Assembly (NCBI RefSeq): GCF_014489595.1
Contig: NZ_CP060790.1
Coordinates: forward strand, 1,922,001-1,986,000
DNA length: 64,000 nucleotides
Reading direction: 5' to 3'
Source of the DNA: Paenacidovorax monticola
GTDB lineage: Bacteria; Pseudomonadota; Gammaproteobacteria; Burkholderiales; Burkholderiaceae_C
Shown here: piece after piece, positions 20,501 to 30,190 of the stretch
Numbering within the stretch: the stretch's first letter is position 1
Layout: each line of letters starts with the position of its first letter
Made by a program: the position numbers and the translations under genes
Notes under the pieces: generated by a model
Seen by the model: the letters and a program-made list of their open reading frames with translations, nothing else
Told to the model about the DNA's origin: nothing
Database searches by the model: none

Positions 20501-21102
20501 AAAAATTGCTGAAGACATCCGACGATCTACCCGCCCCTGTCACCGTCACAGCTTCAGGCCCAGGACCGCTGGCGAAACAGGAAATCAGTAGTGCCATCGT
20601 AAATACTCGCGACGGCCGTGACTTCTGGACCGTGGATGTGGGAACCGCCCTGGATTGGACCGTCCACAAAGGCTGGTACTTGGATCTACCTCAGACAGGG
20701 GAGCGATTACTCAAGCCCATGGGCTTCTACGATGGCAGCAACCTGCTGACAGTTTTTTCGCAGGTCCCCGCTCAAGGCTCACGCACTGATGCCAATGTGG
20801 AAAGCTGCGAGTCTGGAGCCGTTCAGGGCGAAAAACAGTACCTCACACTACTTAACATCATGGATGGTAAGCGCCCCAGCGTTCAGATCATGGACACCAA
20901 CGGCAACGGCACCTATGACCTAAGCTCCGACCAAGGTGCGTCACGCATAAGCACCACCAAGGGCGATCAAACCACGATCAAAGTTGGCGACAAGATCACG
21001 CTTTACGGTGACAAGGACCCCAAAACTGGCCAACCTCGGAAGGACGACCTTGCCGTCATGCCTGAAGAGTCTCTGCGTCCAAGCTGGCGACAACTGCGAT
21101 GA
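17501..21102 (+). CDS. pilY1: Type IV pilus tip adhesin PilY1 (frameshifted as written)
   Basis: Large secreted pilus-tip/adhesin protein of about 1,200 residues. The ATG at 17501 has GGAG six bases upstream and opens a signal peptide ending near CSWA. An N-terminal vWA-like part holds the metal site motif DDSGSMGW. The C-terminal part is a beta-propeller with a calcium-loop-like DINGDGRPD. The frame breaks in the G4 run at 18967-18970. One more G gives NNTLGKGVPFKW and joins the two frames. Its place after pilX is canonical. The region is clearly lower in GC than its flanks. Confidence 0.9.
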
Positions 21103-21146
21103 CCGGCGACCACCGACAGGTCGCACAATTCAGGAATTGTTTCTTT

Positions 21147-21566
21147 ATGAAGAATCGACACAAGGGTTTTACCCTCATCGAGGTCATGATCGTGGTGGCC
21201 ATCGTGGGTATCCTCACAGCGATTGCCATGCCAAGCTACAGCGAGTACATCCGGCGCGGTCATCGAGCGGATGCGCGGGCTGGTTTGCTTCAAGCGCAGC
21301 AATGGCTGGAGCGCGCCGCTACTGCGACAGGGGTGTATCCCACAGCGCTACCCGCCACACTCACCTGGGCTGGAGACAGTGCCAAGCGCTACACCATTGG
21401 ATTCAAGGCGGGCAATACGAATGCGGCCTTCACCTTGATCGCCACGCGCAAAGCAGGAGCGCAGGGCAACGACCGCTGCGGTGACTTCACGTTGACCAAC
21501 ACCGGTACGCAGGGCAACGACAACCTCACCTCAGGCACCACCTCGGTTGATTGCTGGCGCAAATAG
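21147..21566 (+). CDS. pilE: Type IV pilin-like protein, PilE/PilA family
   Basis: A 139-residue pilin-like protein. The class III signal is nearly ideal: [24 protein letters not shown], with Glu at mature position 5. Tyr/Ser follow in [18 protein letters not shown], as in PilE minor pilins of pilY1 clusters. A C-terminal Cys pair (DRCGDF and VDCWRK) closes the usual D-region loop. The ATG at 21147 lies 44 bases past pilY1. An earlier in-frame start at 21099 would place a polar stretch before the leader and is rejected. Confidence 0.88.
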   Translation: MKNRHKGFTLIEVMIVVAIVGILTAIAMPSYSEYIRRGHRADARAGLLQAQQWLERAATATGVYPTALPATLTWAGDSAKRYTIGFKAGNTNAAFTLIATRKAGAQGNDRCGDFTLTNTGTQGNDNLTSGTTSVDCWRK

Positions 21567-21591
21567 CCTCTGCGCTACCATCCGGGGCTCC

Positions 21592-22698
21592 ATGGCACAC
21601 ACCACGCCCCTCATCCACCAAGCGCTTGGGCTCGCCGCCCAGGCGCTTTTTCTTTCCAGCCCCAACCCACGCGTAGGCTGCATTCTGACCGACAGCAGCG
21701 GTGCCATCCTGGGCCAAGGCTTCACCCAGCAGGCTGGCGGCCCCCATGCCGAAGTGATGGCCCTGCGCGATGCGGCGGCAGCGGGCCGCGACGTGCGCGG
21801 GGCCACCGCCTACGTAACACTGGAGCCTTGCTCGCACCATGGGCGTACAGGCCCTTGCTGCGATGCCCTGATCGCGGCCGGCATCCGCAAGGTCGTCGCC
21901 TCGGTCGCCGACCCCAACCCCCTGGTCGGTGGCCAGGGTTTCGAGCGCCTGCGCGCAGCGGGAGTCGAGGTCGAGATAGGCCCTGGGTCGGAAGCCTCCC
22001 GCGAACTCAACATCGGTTTCTTCAGCCGCATGGTGCGCAAGACTCCATGGGTGCGCATGAAGGTGGCGGCTTCGCTCGACGGCTTCACGGCCTTGCCGCA
22101 TGGCGTGAGCCAGTGGATCACGTCCCCCGAGGCGCGTGCCGACGGCCATGCCTGGCGTGCCAGGGCCTGTGCCGTGCTGACGGGCATCGGGACCGTGCTC
22201 GAGGACGACCCGCAGCTCGATGTGCGCGAGGTCGCGACGCCGCGCCAACCGCATATGGTGGTGGTGGACAGCCAGTTGCAGACGCCCCCCGATGCACGCC
22301 TGTTCGCCCCCCAGCGCCAGCTTTTCATCTACGCGGCCAGCGAACATCCCGAACGGCAGAAAGCGCTGGAAGCACGCGGCGCAACGGTGATTCACTTGCC
22401 CGGGCCGCATGGCAAGGTGGATCTGCCTGCGATGCTGCGCGACCTCGCGGCCCGGGGGGTGAACGAGTTGCATATGGAGGCGGGCCACAAGCTCAACGGA
22501 TCCTTCGCGCGCGAAGGCCTTGTTGATGAATGGCTCACCTACCTGGCTCCCAAGCTGCTCGGCAGCGGGCGCGGCATGGCCGCATTGGCGCCGCTTGATG
22601 CGTTGGACCAGGCCTTGGCGCTGCAGTTCCGCTCCGTGGACCGGGTCGGGCCAGACCTGCGCATCCTGGCCCGCGCACCGGGGCGCGACCAGTTCTGA
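21592..22698 (+). CDS. ribD: Bifunctional riboflavin deaminase/reductase RibD
   Basis: Catalyses two successive steps of riboflavin synthesis. The N-terminal zinc deaminase domain shows His52-Ala-Glu54 and Cys80/Cys89 in EPCSHHGRTGPCC. The C-terminal reductase domain carries VRMKVAASLDGFTA and later ELHMEAGHKLNGSF. Start at 21592 (MAHTTPLIHQALGLA) gives 368 residues, a normal length. It follows the pilin gene by 25 bases, so it may be read through from the pilus operon. It returns to the high GC of the flanks. Convergent with selD. Confidence 0.96.
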   Translation: MAHTTPLIHQALGLAAQALFLSSPNPRVGCILTDSSGAILGQGFTQQAGGPHAEVMALRDAAAAGRDVRGATAYVTLEPCSHHGRTGPCCDALIAAGIRKVVASVADPNPLVGGQGFERLRAAGVEVEIGPGSEASRELNIGFFSRMVRKTPWVRMKVAASLDGFTALPHGVSQWITSPEARADGHAWRARACAVLTGIGTVLEDDPQLDVREVATPRQPHMVVVDSQLQTPPDARLFAPQRQLFIYAASEHPERQKALEARGATVIHLPGPHGKVDLPAMLRDLAARGVNELHMEAGHKLNGSFAREGLVDEWLTYLAPKLLGSGRGMAALAPLDALDQALALQFRSVDRVGPDLRILARAPGRDQF

Positions 22699-22714
22699 CC
22701 CGTGCGTGCCGCGC

Positions 22715-23781
22715 TCAGCGGCAGACCAGTTGGTGGCCAGCGCCTTCGGCGGGCGGCGGCTGCATGCGCCCGATCACGGCGGCCTGCCCGAACCCCGCCT
22801 GGGTGAATGCCGCCAGCACGGAGGGCGCGGCGTCGGGATGGCAGCTCACGAGCAGCCCTCCGCTGGTCTGCGGATCGGTCGCGATCTGGCGCAGCCAGAG
22901 CGGCCCGCTCTCGGGCCAGGCTACCTCGGCGCCGTATGCGGCCCAGTTGCGCGCCGAGGCGCCTGTTGCCACACCGGCCTGGGCCAGCTCGGCGGCCTCG
23001 GCGATGAGCGGCAGCCGGGCCAGCTCCAGCTCGGCCTGCAGGCCCGAGCCCCGGCAGATTTCTAGCAGATGCCCGGCCAGGCCGAACCCAGTCACATCCG
23101 TCATCGCATGCACGCCGTCGATGGCGGCCAGCGCGGTGCCCACCGTGTTGAGCTGGGTGGTATGGCGCAGCATCTGCGCATAGCCTTCAGGCCCCAGGGT
23201 ACCTTTCTTGAGCGCCGCCGAGAGGATGCCCACGCCGAGCGGCTTGCCCAGCACCAGCACATCGCCCGCCTGGGCATCGGCGTTGCGGCGCACACGCTCC
23301 GGATGGACCAGGCCCAGGCCCACCAGGCCGTAGATGGGCTCCAGCACGTCGATGGAGTGCCCGCCCGCGATCGGAATGCCCGCCTCGCGGCACACGGCGG
23401 CACCGCCTTCGAGCACGCGGCCGATGACCTCGGGCGGCAGCTTGGCGATCGGCATGCCCACCAGCGCCAGGGCCATGATGGGCGTGCCCCCATGGCATAG
23501 ATATCGGACAGCGCGTTGGTGGCGGCGATGCGGCCGAAATCGTATGGATCGTCCACGATGGGCGTGAAGAAGTCGGTGGTGGCCACCAGCGCCTGCGTGT
23601 CGTTCAGGCGGTAGACGGCAGCGTCGTCGCTCGTCTCGGTGCCCACCAGCAGTTCGGGCGGCACGAGCCCGGCCGGTGCGCGTGCCAGAATCTCGGACAG
23701 CAGGCCCGGCGCAATCTTGCAGCCACAGCCACCACCATGTGAGAACTCGGTCAATCGAATGGATTCAGTCGCGGTCGTCAT
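22715..23781 (-). CDS. selD: Selenophosphate synthase (frameshifted as written)
   Basis: Makes monoselenophosphate from selenide and ATP, the selenium donor for tRNA 2-selenouridine and selenocysteine. Start at 23781 ([17 protein letters not shown]), with catalytic Cys19 and Lys22 in GGGCGCK, so this is the Cys form. The frame breaks at the plus-strand C5 run 23487-23491. One more base restores [18 protein letters not shown] and about 355 residues. Later motifs such as [10 protein letters not shown] and [13 protein letters not shown] are intact. It is divergent from mnmH with 51 bases between them. The pairing suggests the selenium here serves tRNA modification. Confidence 0.93.
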
Positions 23782-23832
23782 TCCAAGCATTGTGCCTGCG
23801 CGCCCCCCGGTGCGCTGCAAGGAGGCATTCCG

Positions 23833-24894
23833 ATGAGCCACCGGGGCCCCGTGCGCGTGCAGGACCGCCACGCCTTCGACACCCTCATCGACGCGCGATC
23901 GCCGGCCGAGTTCGCGATCGACCATCTGCCCGGCGCCATCAACTGCCCCGTGCTCGACGATGAGGAGCGGCGCATCGTCGGCACGCTGTACAAGCAGCAA
24001 GGTGCCTTCGAGGCGCGCCGCGTGGGTGGTGCCATGGTCGCCGCCAATCTGGCGCACCATCTGCGCACCCGGTTCGCCGACCGCCCCGCGCACTGGAAGC
24101 CCCTGGTCTACTGCTGGCGCGGCGGCATGCGCAGCGGCTCCATGGTGACCTGGATGCGCCTCGTGGGCTGGGACGCACAGCAGCTCGCGGGCGGCTACAA
24201 GGCCTGGCGCCGCCATGTGATCGACACGCTCGAAAGCCAGGCGCCCCGCCTGCCCCTGCGCGTGCTCTGCGGCGCCACGGGCAGCGCCAAGACGCGCGTG
24301 CTGCAGGCGCTGGCGAACCAGGGACAGCAGACCCTGGACCTCGAAGCCCTTGCGCGCCACCGAGGCTCCGTGCTGGGGGCCTGGCCCGGCGTGGACCAGC
24401 CCTCGCAGACCGCCTTCGAAACCCAGATCGTGCATGCGCTGGATGCCATCGACCCACAGCGCCCCGTTTTCATTGAAGCCGAGAGTGCCCGCATCGGCCG
24501 GCTGAATGTGCCCCAGCCGCTGGTGCAGCGCCTGCGCTCCAGCCCCTGCATAGAGGTGCAGGCCACGGCCAGTGCACGGCTGGCCTATCTGCTGCGCGAC
24601 TACGCGGGGCTGGCCGATGATCCGGCCCTCCTAGCGCGGCAGTTGGGCACGCTCAAGGAACTGCATGGCCGCCAGGTCATCGAGCGCTGGCAGGCCTGGG
24701 CCGAGGCGCGGGCGCTGGAGCCCCTGTTCTCGGAGCTCATGGCCCTGCACTACGATCCGCTCTATGCGCGCTCCCAGAGCACCCACCTGCACCAATGGTC
24801 CCAACGCCAGATGGTGCCTGCGGACGACCTGTCGCCACCGGCCATCGACGCGCTGGCGCGCCAGGTCGCCGGCCTTCCTGCGCCCACGCCATGA
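23833..24894 (+). CDS. mnmH: tRNA 2-selenouridine synthase
   Basis: MnmH (SelU/YbbB) exchanges sulfur for selenium at the wobble 2-thiouridine of certain tRNAs through a geranylated intermediate. The 353-residue protein has an N-terminal rhodanese domain with the active Cys94 in [13 protein letters not shown]-loop domain (GATGSAKT, about 147-154) follows. The Shine-Dalgarno GGAGG lies 8 bases before the ATG at 23833. The stop overlaps the start of the phospholipase D gene (ATGA). Confidence 0.95.
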   Translation: MSHRGPVRVQDRHAFDTLIDARSPAEFAIDHLPGAINCPVLDDEERRIVGTLYKQQGAFEARRVGGAMVAANLAHHLRTRFADRPAHWKPLVYCWRGGMRSGSMVTWMRLVGWDAQQLAGGYKAWRRHVIDTLESQAPRLPLRVLCGATGSAKTRVLQALANQGQQTLDLEALARHRGSVLGAWPGVDQPSQTAFETQIVHALDAIDPQRPVFIEAESARIGRLNVPQPLVQRLRSSPCIEVQATASARLAYLLRDYAGLADDPALLARQLGTLKELHGRQVIERWQAWAEARALEPLFSELMALHYDPLYARSQSTHLHQWSQRQMVPADDLSPPAIDALARQVAGLPAPTP

Positions 24895-26522
24895 GCCCCG
24901 CGACCGCTACCCTCTGGCGCTGGCGGCGGTTCGCCGTGCTGTTCATGGCCTTATGGGCCGTGCTGTCCATGCTTGGTGGCTGTAGCAGTCTTCCGCGTGG
25001 CGTGGAGCGCCCCGTCTCGCACGCGCTGGCAGCGCCGGAGAACACACCGCTGGGCGCGCTCGTGCAGCAGCGCCGCGCCGAGGCCGGCGCCAAGCACGGG
25101 TCGGGCTTCACGCTGCTCAGCGGCCCCCAGGCAGCCTACGGAAGCCGGCTGGCACTCGTCGAGGCCGCCCAGCAGACCCTGGACCTGCAGTACTACGCCA
25201 TCCATGCCGATGCCAGTTCCGAGCGGCTGCTGCTCGGCGTGGTGGCCGCCGCCCGCCGGGGCGTGCGGGTGCGCGTGCTGCTGGACGATTTCCACAGCAC
25301 GGGACGCAACGCCCAGGTGATGCGCCTGGCCTTCGAGCCCAACATCGAGATGCGCATGTTCAACCCCCTGACGGGCGCGCGCGGCTCCGTCCTGGGGCGC
25401 GCCATCAGCGCGCTGGCCGACTTCGACCGCGTGCAGCAGCGCATGCACAACAAGCTCTTCATCGCCGACAACATGGCCGGTGTGGCGGGTGGGCGCAACC
25501 TGGGGGATGCCTACTTCGGCAATGCCGAGAGCGGCAACTTCGTGGACCTCGACGTGCTCGCCGTCGGCCCCATCGTGCAGGAGCTGTCGCGCAGCTTCGA
25601 CAGCTACTGGAACGACCAGCGTGCCTACCCCGTGCAGTCGCTCATCACGCGCGAGGAACTGGACCGCCTGCGCGCCCAGACCCCCAGCGTGGAGCCGCTG
25701 CCTGTGTCCACCGCCCCGGGCCTCATCGATCCCGAGGCCCTGACAACGCAGCGCGCACGCGCCTGGGACCACAAGCCGCTGGACCTGGCCAGCGCCCGCT
25801 TCGTCTGGGCGCCGGCCGTGGTGATGGCCGACCACCCCGAGAAGATCCCCTCCGAGAACGGCCCGCCGCCGCCCGCCGAGGCGGCCGCCTCGGTGGTGGA
25901 CGGGCTGCTCACGCTCATCGGGCAGGCGCGCCGGGACCTGCTCATCGTCTCGCCCTACTTCGTGCCCGGCCCCGACATGAAGGCCGCCTTTGCGGCCGCG
26001 CGGGCGCGTGGCGTGCGCGTGCAGGTGCTCACCAACTCGCTGGCGTCCAACGACGCGCCCCTGGCCCACGCCGGCTACGCGCGCCACCGCGAGGACCTGC
26101 TGGCCATGGGCGTGGAGCTGTATGAACTGCGCAGCGAGCAGGCCGGCCTGCGCAGCGCGATCGGCTCGGCCGCCGGCGGCTCCACCGGCAGTTCGCGCGC
26201 CATGCTGCACACCAAGCTGCTGCTGGTGGACGGCCGGATCGTCGTCGTGGGGTCGATGAACATCGACCCACGCTCGCAGAAGCACAACACCGAGATCGCG
26301 CTGCTCATCGTCAGCACCGAGCTGGCGCGCCGCACCGCGACGCGCATCGACCCTGCGATGCAGGAGCGCGCCTGGCGCGTGGAGCGGACCGACGACGGCC
26401 TCGTCTGGCGCGCACCCCGGGGCAGCGGCCTGGACGACGCCACCAGCGAGCCCGACGCCAGCCTCCCGTTGCGGCTGATGCTCAAGCTGCTGGGGCCGCT
26501 AGCGCCCGACCACCTGCTCTGA
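24891..26522 (+). CDS. Phospholipase D-family lipoprotein (cardiolipin synthase-like)
   Basis: A 543-residue protein whose signal peptide ends in a lipobox (LGG/C, Cys31), so it is predicted to be a lipid-anchored periplasmic or outer-membrane-facing protein. Two HKD motifs define the active site, at His186 (HNKLFIADN) and His440 (HTKLLLVDG). Both are complete. This architecture resembles ClsC/YmdC-like phosphatidyltransferases, but the substrate is not proved. It is coupled to mnmH by ATGA. Its last 24 bases overlap the convergent dusC gene. Confidence 0.9.
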   Translation: MSPATATLWRWRRFAVLFMALWAVLSMLGGCSSLPRGVERPVSHALAAPENTPLGALVQQRRAEAGAKHGSGFTLLSGPQAAYGSRLALVEAAQQTLDLQYYAIHADASSERLLLGVVAAARRGVRVRVLLDDFHSTGRNAQVMRLAFEPNIEMRMFNPLTGARGSVLGRAISALADFDRVQQRMHNKLFIADNMAGVAGGRNLGDAYFGNAESGNFVDLDVLAVGPIVQELSRSFDSYWNDQRAYPVQSLITREELDRLRAQTPSVEPLPVSTAPGLIDPEALTTQRARAWDHKPLDLASARFVWAPAVVMADHPEKIPSENGPPPPAEAAASVVDGLLTLIGQARRDLLIVSPYFVPGPDMKAAFAAARARGVRVQVLTNSLASNDAPLAHAGYARHREDLLAMGVELYELRSEQAGLRSAIGSAAGGSTGSSRAMLHTKLLLVDGRIVVVGSMNIDPRSQKHNTEIALLIVSTELARRTATRIDPAMQERAWRVERTDDGLVWRAPRGSGLDDATSEPDASLPLRLMLKLLGPLAPDHLL

Positions 26523-27488
26523 CCCCTGGCCCAGCGCCCCGACCCAGGCGGTGATGACGCGCTGGTCGTTGATGGTGCGCACCTGCTGGTAGGCCTGCTC
26601 GGCCTCGGGGAAGCGACGGCGCAGCAGATTGAGCCACTGCTTGAGCCGCCCCGCGCGCTGGCGCGGCTCCAGGTCGGAGCAGACCAGCTCCCAGAAGCGC
26701 GCAATATGCGGCACCAGCACCGGCCAGGCCACGGCCTCGTCCACGGACTCTGCGCCGCCGGCATCGGCCATGCGGATGGCACGGGCCAGGCCCGGGTCGG
26801 CCACCATGCCGCGCCCCAGCATCAGCGCGGAGCAGCCCGAGACGGCGCGGCAGCGCTGTGCGTCCTGCACGGTCCAGATCTCGCCGTTGGCCACCACGGG
26901 CACGCGCACCGCCTCGCGGATGGCGGGAATCAGCTCCCAGTAGGCGGGCGGCCGGTAGCCGTCGGCCTTGGTGCGCGCGTGCACCACGATCTCGCAGGCA
27001 CCGCCCGCCTCCATGGCCTGGGCGCACTCCAGGGACAGGGCCGTGTCGTTGTAGCCCAGGCGCATCTTGGCCGACACGGGCAGATGGGCAGGCACGGCGC
27101 GGCGCACGGCCGCTACCACAGCGGCGATACGCTCGGGCTCCTGCAGCAGTGCGGCGCCGCCGCCATGGCGGTTCACCACCTTGGCGGGACAGCCGAAGTT
27201 GAGGTCAATCCCCTCGGGCCCCAGGGCCGCCAGGCGCGCCGCGTTGTCGGCCATGCTGGCCGGGTCGGAGCCCAGCAACTGCGCGCGCACCGGCACGCCC
27301 GCGAGCGTGCGGCTGCCGTTGCGCAGCTCGGGCATGATGCGCAGGAACACCTTGTCGGGCAGCAGCGTGCCCGTGATGCGGATGAACTCCGACACGCAGC
27401 GGTCCACGCCCCCCACGCGCGTGAGCACGTCGCGCAGCACGAAATCGAGAAGCCCCTCCATCGGGGCCAGCAGCAAGGTCATGGCCAT
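26499..27488 (-). CDS. dusC: tRNA-dihydrouridine(16) synthase
   Basis: FMN-dependent TIM-barrel enzyme reducing uridine in the tRNA D loop. N-terminal LLLAPMEGLLDFVLRDVLT, GIDLNFGCPAKVVNRHGGG (with the catalytic Cys) and VHARTKADGY match Dus enzymes. The PDKVFLRIMPEL and LKQWLNLLRR stretches fit DusC better than DusA or DusB. Start at 27488 (MAMTLLLAP) or 27482. About 329 residues. The 3' end overlaps the phospholipase D gene. Confidence 0.93.
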   Translation of the reverse strand: MAMTLLLAPMEGLLDFVLRDVLTRVGGVDRCVSEFIRITGTLLPDKVFLRIMPELRNGSRTLAGVPVRAQLLGSDPASMADNAARLAALGPEGIDLNFGCPAKVVNRHGGGAALLQEPERIAAVVAAVRRAVPAHLPVSAKMRLGYNDTALSLECAQAMEAGGACEIVVHARTKADGYRPPAYWELIPAIREAVRVPVVANGEIWTVQDAQRCRAVSGCSALMLGRGMVADPGLARAIRMADAGGAESVDEAVAWPVLVPHIARFWELVCSDLEPRQRAGRLKQWLNLLRRRFPEAEQAYQQVRTINDQRVITAWVGALGQGSEQVVGR

Positions 27489-27727
27489 GGCCTCCGGTGA
27501 GCGGGGCGCAGCAAGCGGCCCTGGCCCGGCCGATGGGTGCAAAAAATGGCCATAGCGCCTTTCTGCTGTGCGCCAATAGCTACCAAAAACATAGCAAACA
27601 GAAAACCCCAGAGCATTCGTCCAGACTCCGAGTGTGCGCCATGGCGCGGCAGGCGCGGGCGTGTCATCGGCCTGTCACCCCAACCCGGTCCAATGCCCGC
27701 ATTCCACATAGACACGAGCCCACTCCA

Positions 27728-28213
27728 GTGCTGCTGCAGAAGACCGAAAAAGCCCGCCTGGAACTCTCGCCCGGGGTGCGTACCCTGAGCCTGCGCGAAC
27801 GCTCCCTGCTGCTGCTGGCCGACGGCAAGCCCATGGCCGACCTGCAGGCCATGTACAACGGCGGCGGCGCGCAGATCGTGGAACGCCTGATGGACCAGGG
27901 CTACCTCACGGGCTTTGCCTCCGACAGCGTGCCGCCGTCCGCAGCCCCCGCCCCGGCGGCCCTGCGCTCGCTGGCGGGCACGCGCATGTACCTGTTCGAC
28001 ATCTGCGAGCGCATGTTCGCGCGCCGCAACGCCATCCTGGCCGAGAACTTCCGCGAGGCGCTGCGCAACGCGCGCGACCGCGACAGCATGCTCGACGTGG
28101 GCGAGGCGCTGCTGCAGGAGATCGGCCTGCTCGCGGGCTCCGAGCGCGCAGCCACCGTGCGCGAACGCATGGAGCAGTTGCTGCCCGCGCACAGCCTGGA
28201 ACCCGTGGACTGA
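27728..28213 (+). CDS. Conserved hypothetical protein with N-terminal helical/winged-helix-like region
   Basis: A 161-residue predicted cytosolic protein that I cannot assign to a named family. The segment LSLRERSLLLLADGKPMADLQAMY, followed by IVERLMDQGYLTGF, looks like a small winged-helix or regulator-type domain. A flexible Ala/Pro linker follows, then a second helical domain (about 85-155, MYLFDICERMFARRNAILA). No ATG fits well. I use GTG at 27728, though the frame is open upstream. The 239-base gap before it holds an AGCTAC-N7-ATAGC motif and nothing else I can name. Confidence 0.6.
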   Translation: MLLQKTEKARLELSPGVRTLSLRERSLLLLADGKPMADLQAMYNGGGAQIVERLMDQGYLTGFASDSVPPSAAPAPAALRSLAGTRMYLFDICERMFARRNAILAENFREALRNARDRDSMLDVGEALLQEIGLLAGSERAATVRERMEQLLPAHSLEPVD

Positions 28214-28224
28214 GGGGCTTGCCG

Positions 28225-29367
28225 CTACGCGGCCGCCAGACGCCACAGCGACGTGACCTCGGCCGACCGCGCGGCGTGCAGTGCATCGCCCGCATCGTGC
28301 GCCTTGGCATGGCGCGGGCGCGTGTCGATCCGGCCGAGCACCCGCAGGCCCGCCGCGTCGATCCAGCCCAGCAGTTCCTCGCGCGAGCGCAGGCCCAGGT
28401 GCTCGGCCAGGTCGGACAGGATGAGCCAGCCCTCGCCGCCAGGCGCCAGGTGCTCCCTCAGCCCCGACAGAAAACCGCGCAGCATGCCGCTGTCCTCGTC
28501 GTACACGGCGCGCTCGATGGGCGCGCTGGGCCGCGCGGGCAGCCAGGGCGGGTTGCACACCACAAGGAGCGCCTGCCCGGGCGGGAACAGGTCGGCCCGC
28601 AGCAGTTCCACCCGGCCCTGCAAGGCCAGGCGCCGCAGATTGTCGTGCGCGCATTCCAGGGCCCGGGGGTCCTGGTCGGTGGCCACCACGCGCCGCACGC
28701 CCCGCCGCGCCAGCACGGCCGAGAGCACGCCCGTGCCCACGCCGATGTCGAACGCAAGCCCGCAGCCCGGCGGCAGCGGCGCCCGGGCCACCAGGTCCAC
28801 GTACTCGCCGCGCACCGGAGAGAACACCCCGTAGTGCGGGTGAATGCGGTTGTGCGGCGGCGCCCCCAGCGCGGGGATCTCCACGCCCTTCTTGCGCCAC
28901 TCGTGCGCTCCCACCAGGCCCAGCAGCTCGCGCAGCGAGGCCACGACAGGCTCGCCCGGCGCGGGGCCCCAGGCCTCGGCGCATGCCTCGCGCCAATCGG
29001 GCGCACGGCGCAAGGGCACGGCATAGTCGCCGTCCAGCGGGATCAGCAGCATGGCCAGCACGCGCGCGCGCCGCCCCTGGGCCTGCCGGTGCAAGTGGAA
29101 GGCCTCGGTGGGCGTGGCGGGCGCCTGGGGGCTCCTGGCGGCCTTGCGCGGCTTGCGGTCCACGCGCCGCATGAGCGCCTGCAGCAAATGGCGCGCATTC
29201 TGGAAATCACCGCGCCACAGCAGGGCCGTGCCCTCGCAGGCGAGCCGGTAGGCCACGTCGGCAGACAGCGTATCGTCGGCCAGCACCACGCGGCGCGGCG
29301 GCGCCATGCCACCCTCGGAGCGCCACAGGGCGTGGCGGTCCTGGCCTTGCTCGCTCCAGTGGAGCAT
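28225..29367 (-). CDS. SAM-dependent methyltransferase (HemK/small-domain type)
   Basis: A 380-residue class I methyltransferase. The SAM motif I is AFDIGVGTGVLSAVLARRG, motif II ATDQDP, and the catalytic NPPW (VVCNPPWLP) is the N6-adenine/N5-glutamine type found in PrmC/HemK and RlmG/RsmC. About 190 residues precede the catalytic domain and may recognise the substrate. The protein, RNA or DNA target cannot be decided from sequence. It is convergent with the 161-residue gene, 11 bases apart. Confidence 0.85.
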   Translation of the reverse strand: MLHWSEQGQDRHALWRSEGGMAPPRRVVLADDTLSADVAYRLACEGTALLWRGDFQNARHLLQALMRRVDRKPRKAARSPQAPATPTEAFHLHRQAQGRRARVLAMLLIPLDGDYAVPLRRAPDWREACAEAWGPAPGEPVVASLRELLGLVGAHEWRKKGVEIPALGAPPHNRIHPHYGVFSPVRGEYVDLVARAPLPPGCGLAFDIGVGTGVLSAVLARRGVRRVVATDQDPRALECAHDNLRRLALQGRVELLRADLFPPGQALLVVCNPPWLPARPSAPIERAVYDEDSGMLRGFLSGLREHLAPGGEGWLILSDLAEHLGLRSREELLGWIDAAGLRVLGRIDTRPRHAKAHDAGDALHAARSAEVTSLWRLAAA

Positions 29368-29397
29368 GGGGCGGCGGAGGTGGTCAAGCCAAGGCCA

Positions 29398-29919
29398 TCA
29401 GTTGAGGGGGCGCTGCAGGCGCACTTCCTCGATCTTCACACCGCCCACGACGGCGGTCTTGGCCGTGGACATTTCGCGCTTGAAGCCGGCGAGTTCGTGA
29501 AAGCGCAGCGCGCGCTCGTTGCGCAGCGGCACCCAGGCGGTGACGTTGGTGCAGCCTTCTTCCTGCAGGCCGTCGCGCGCGGCGTCCCACAGGGCCACAC
29601 CCACGCCCTGATTCCAGTGCGTGGGAGCGGCGTAGATGGCCCAGATTTCACCGGTGGTGGGGCGGGACTTGGCATCGCGCGAGCGGTCGAAGCCGACGAA
29701 GCCGACGATCTTGTCGCCGTCCACGGCGACCTGGACCTGGGGCTCGCAATATTCGATGGCTTCGCGCCAATAGGCTTGGCGCTTTTCCACCGAGGACATG
29801 GATTTCAATTGGTCATCGGGCACCAGACCTCGGTAGGCTTCCATCGCAGAGGAGGTATGAACCTGGGCAATGGCTTTGGCATCGCGAAGGGTGGCGGGAC
29901 GAACCTGGATACTGGACAT
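29398..29919 (-). CDS. GNAT family N-acetyltransferase
   Basis: A 173-residue acetyltransferase with the GNAT pattern: N-terminal IQVRPATLRDAKAIAQVH, a central strand GEIWAIYAAPTHWNQGVGVAL (acetyl-CoA binding loop, Q-G-V-G type), and VPLRNERALRFHELAGF near the C-terminus. The substrate is unknown. Start at 29919 (MSSIQVRPATL). A longer start at 29967 adds a basic stretch unlike the family. The next 271 bases hold no gene that I can support. Confidence 0.88.
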   Translation of the reverse strand: MSSIQVRPATLRDAKAIAQVHTSSAMEAYRGLVPDDQLKSMSSVEKRQAYWREAIEYCEPQVQVAVDGDKIVGFVGFDRSRDAKSRPTTGEIWAIYAAPTHWNQGVGVALWDAARDGLQEEGCTNVTAWVPLRNERALRFHELAGFKREMSTAKTAVVGGVKIEEVRLQRPLN

Positions 29920-30190
29920 GAGAAAACGGGAACGGGTGAGGAAACGAAAAACCCGACATTCTCGCAAAATTGCGTTTCGGACTTCCAGCCCCGCATGTAA
30001 CCGCCCCGTACCCGAGTCTGCTTTCGCCTCCCAAGGCGCGCAGAGTCGGCCGGCCAGAACGCATGCGCGGAGCGGCGTTATTGCTATTGAGTTGAGAGAT
30101 TTCTGCGACGCCAGCCCGGCCGTGCGCAGTCTCCTATCGCCCGATCAGGTACGCGCGCGCACCGTCCCCGGCAGTACCGTATGGTGGCCC

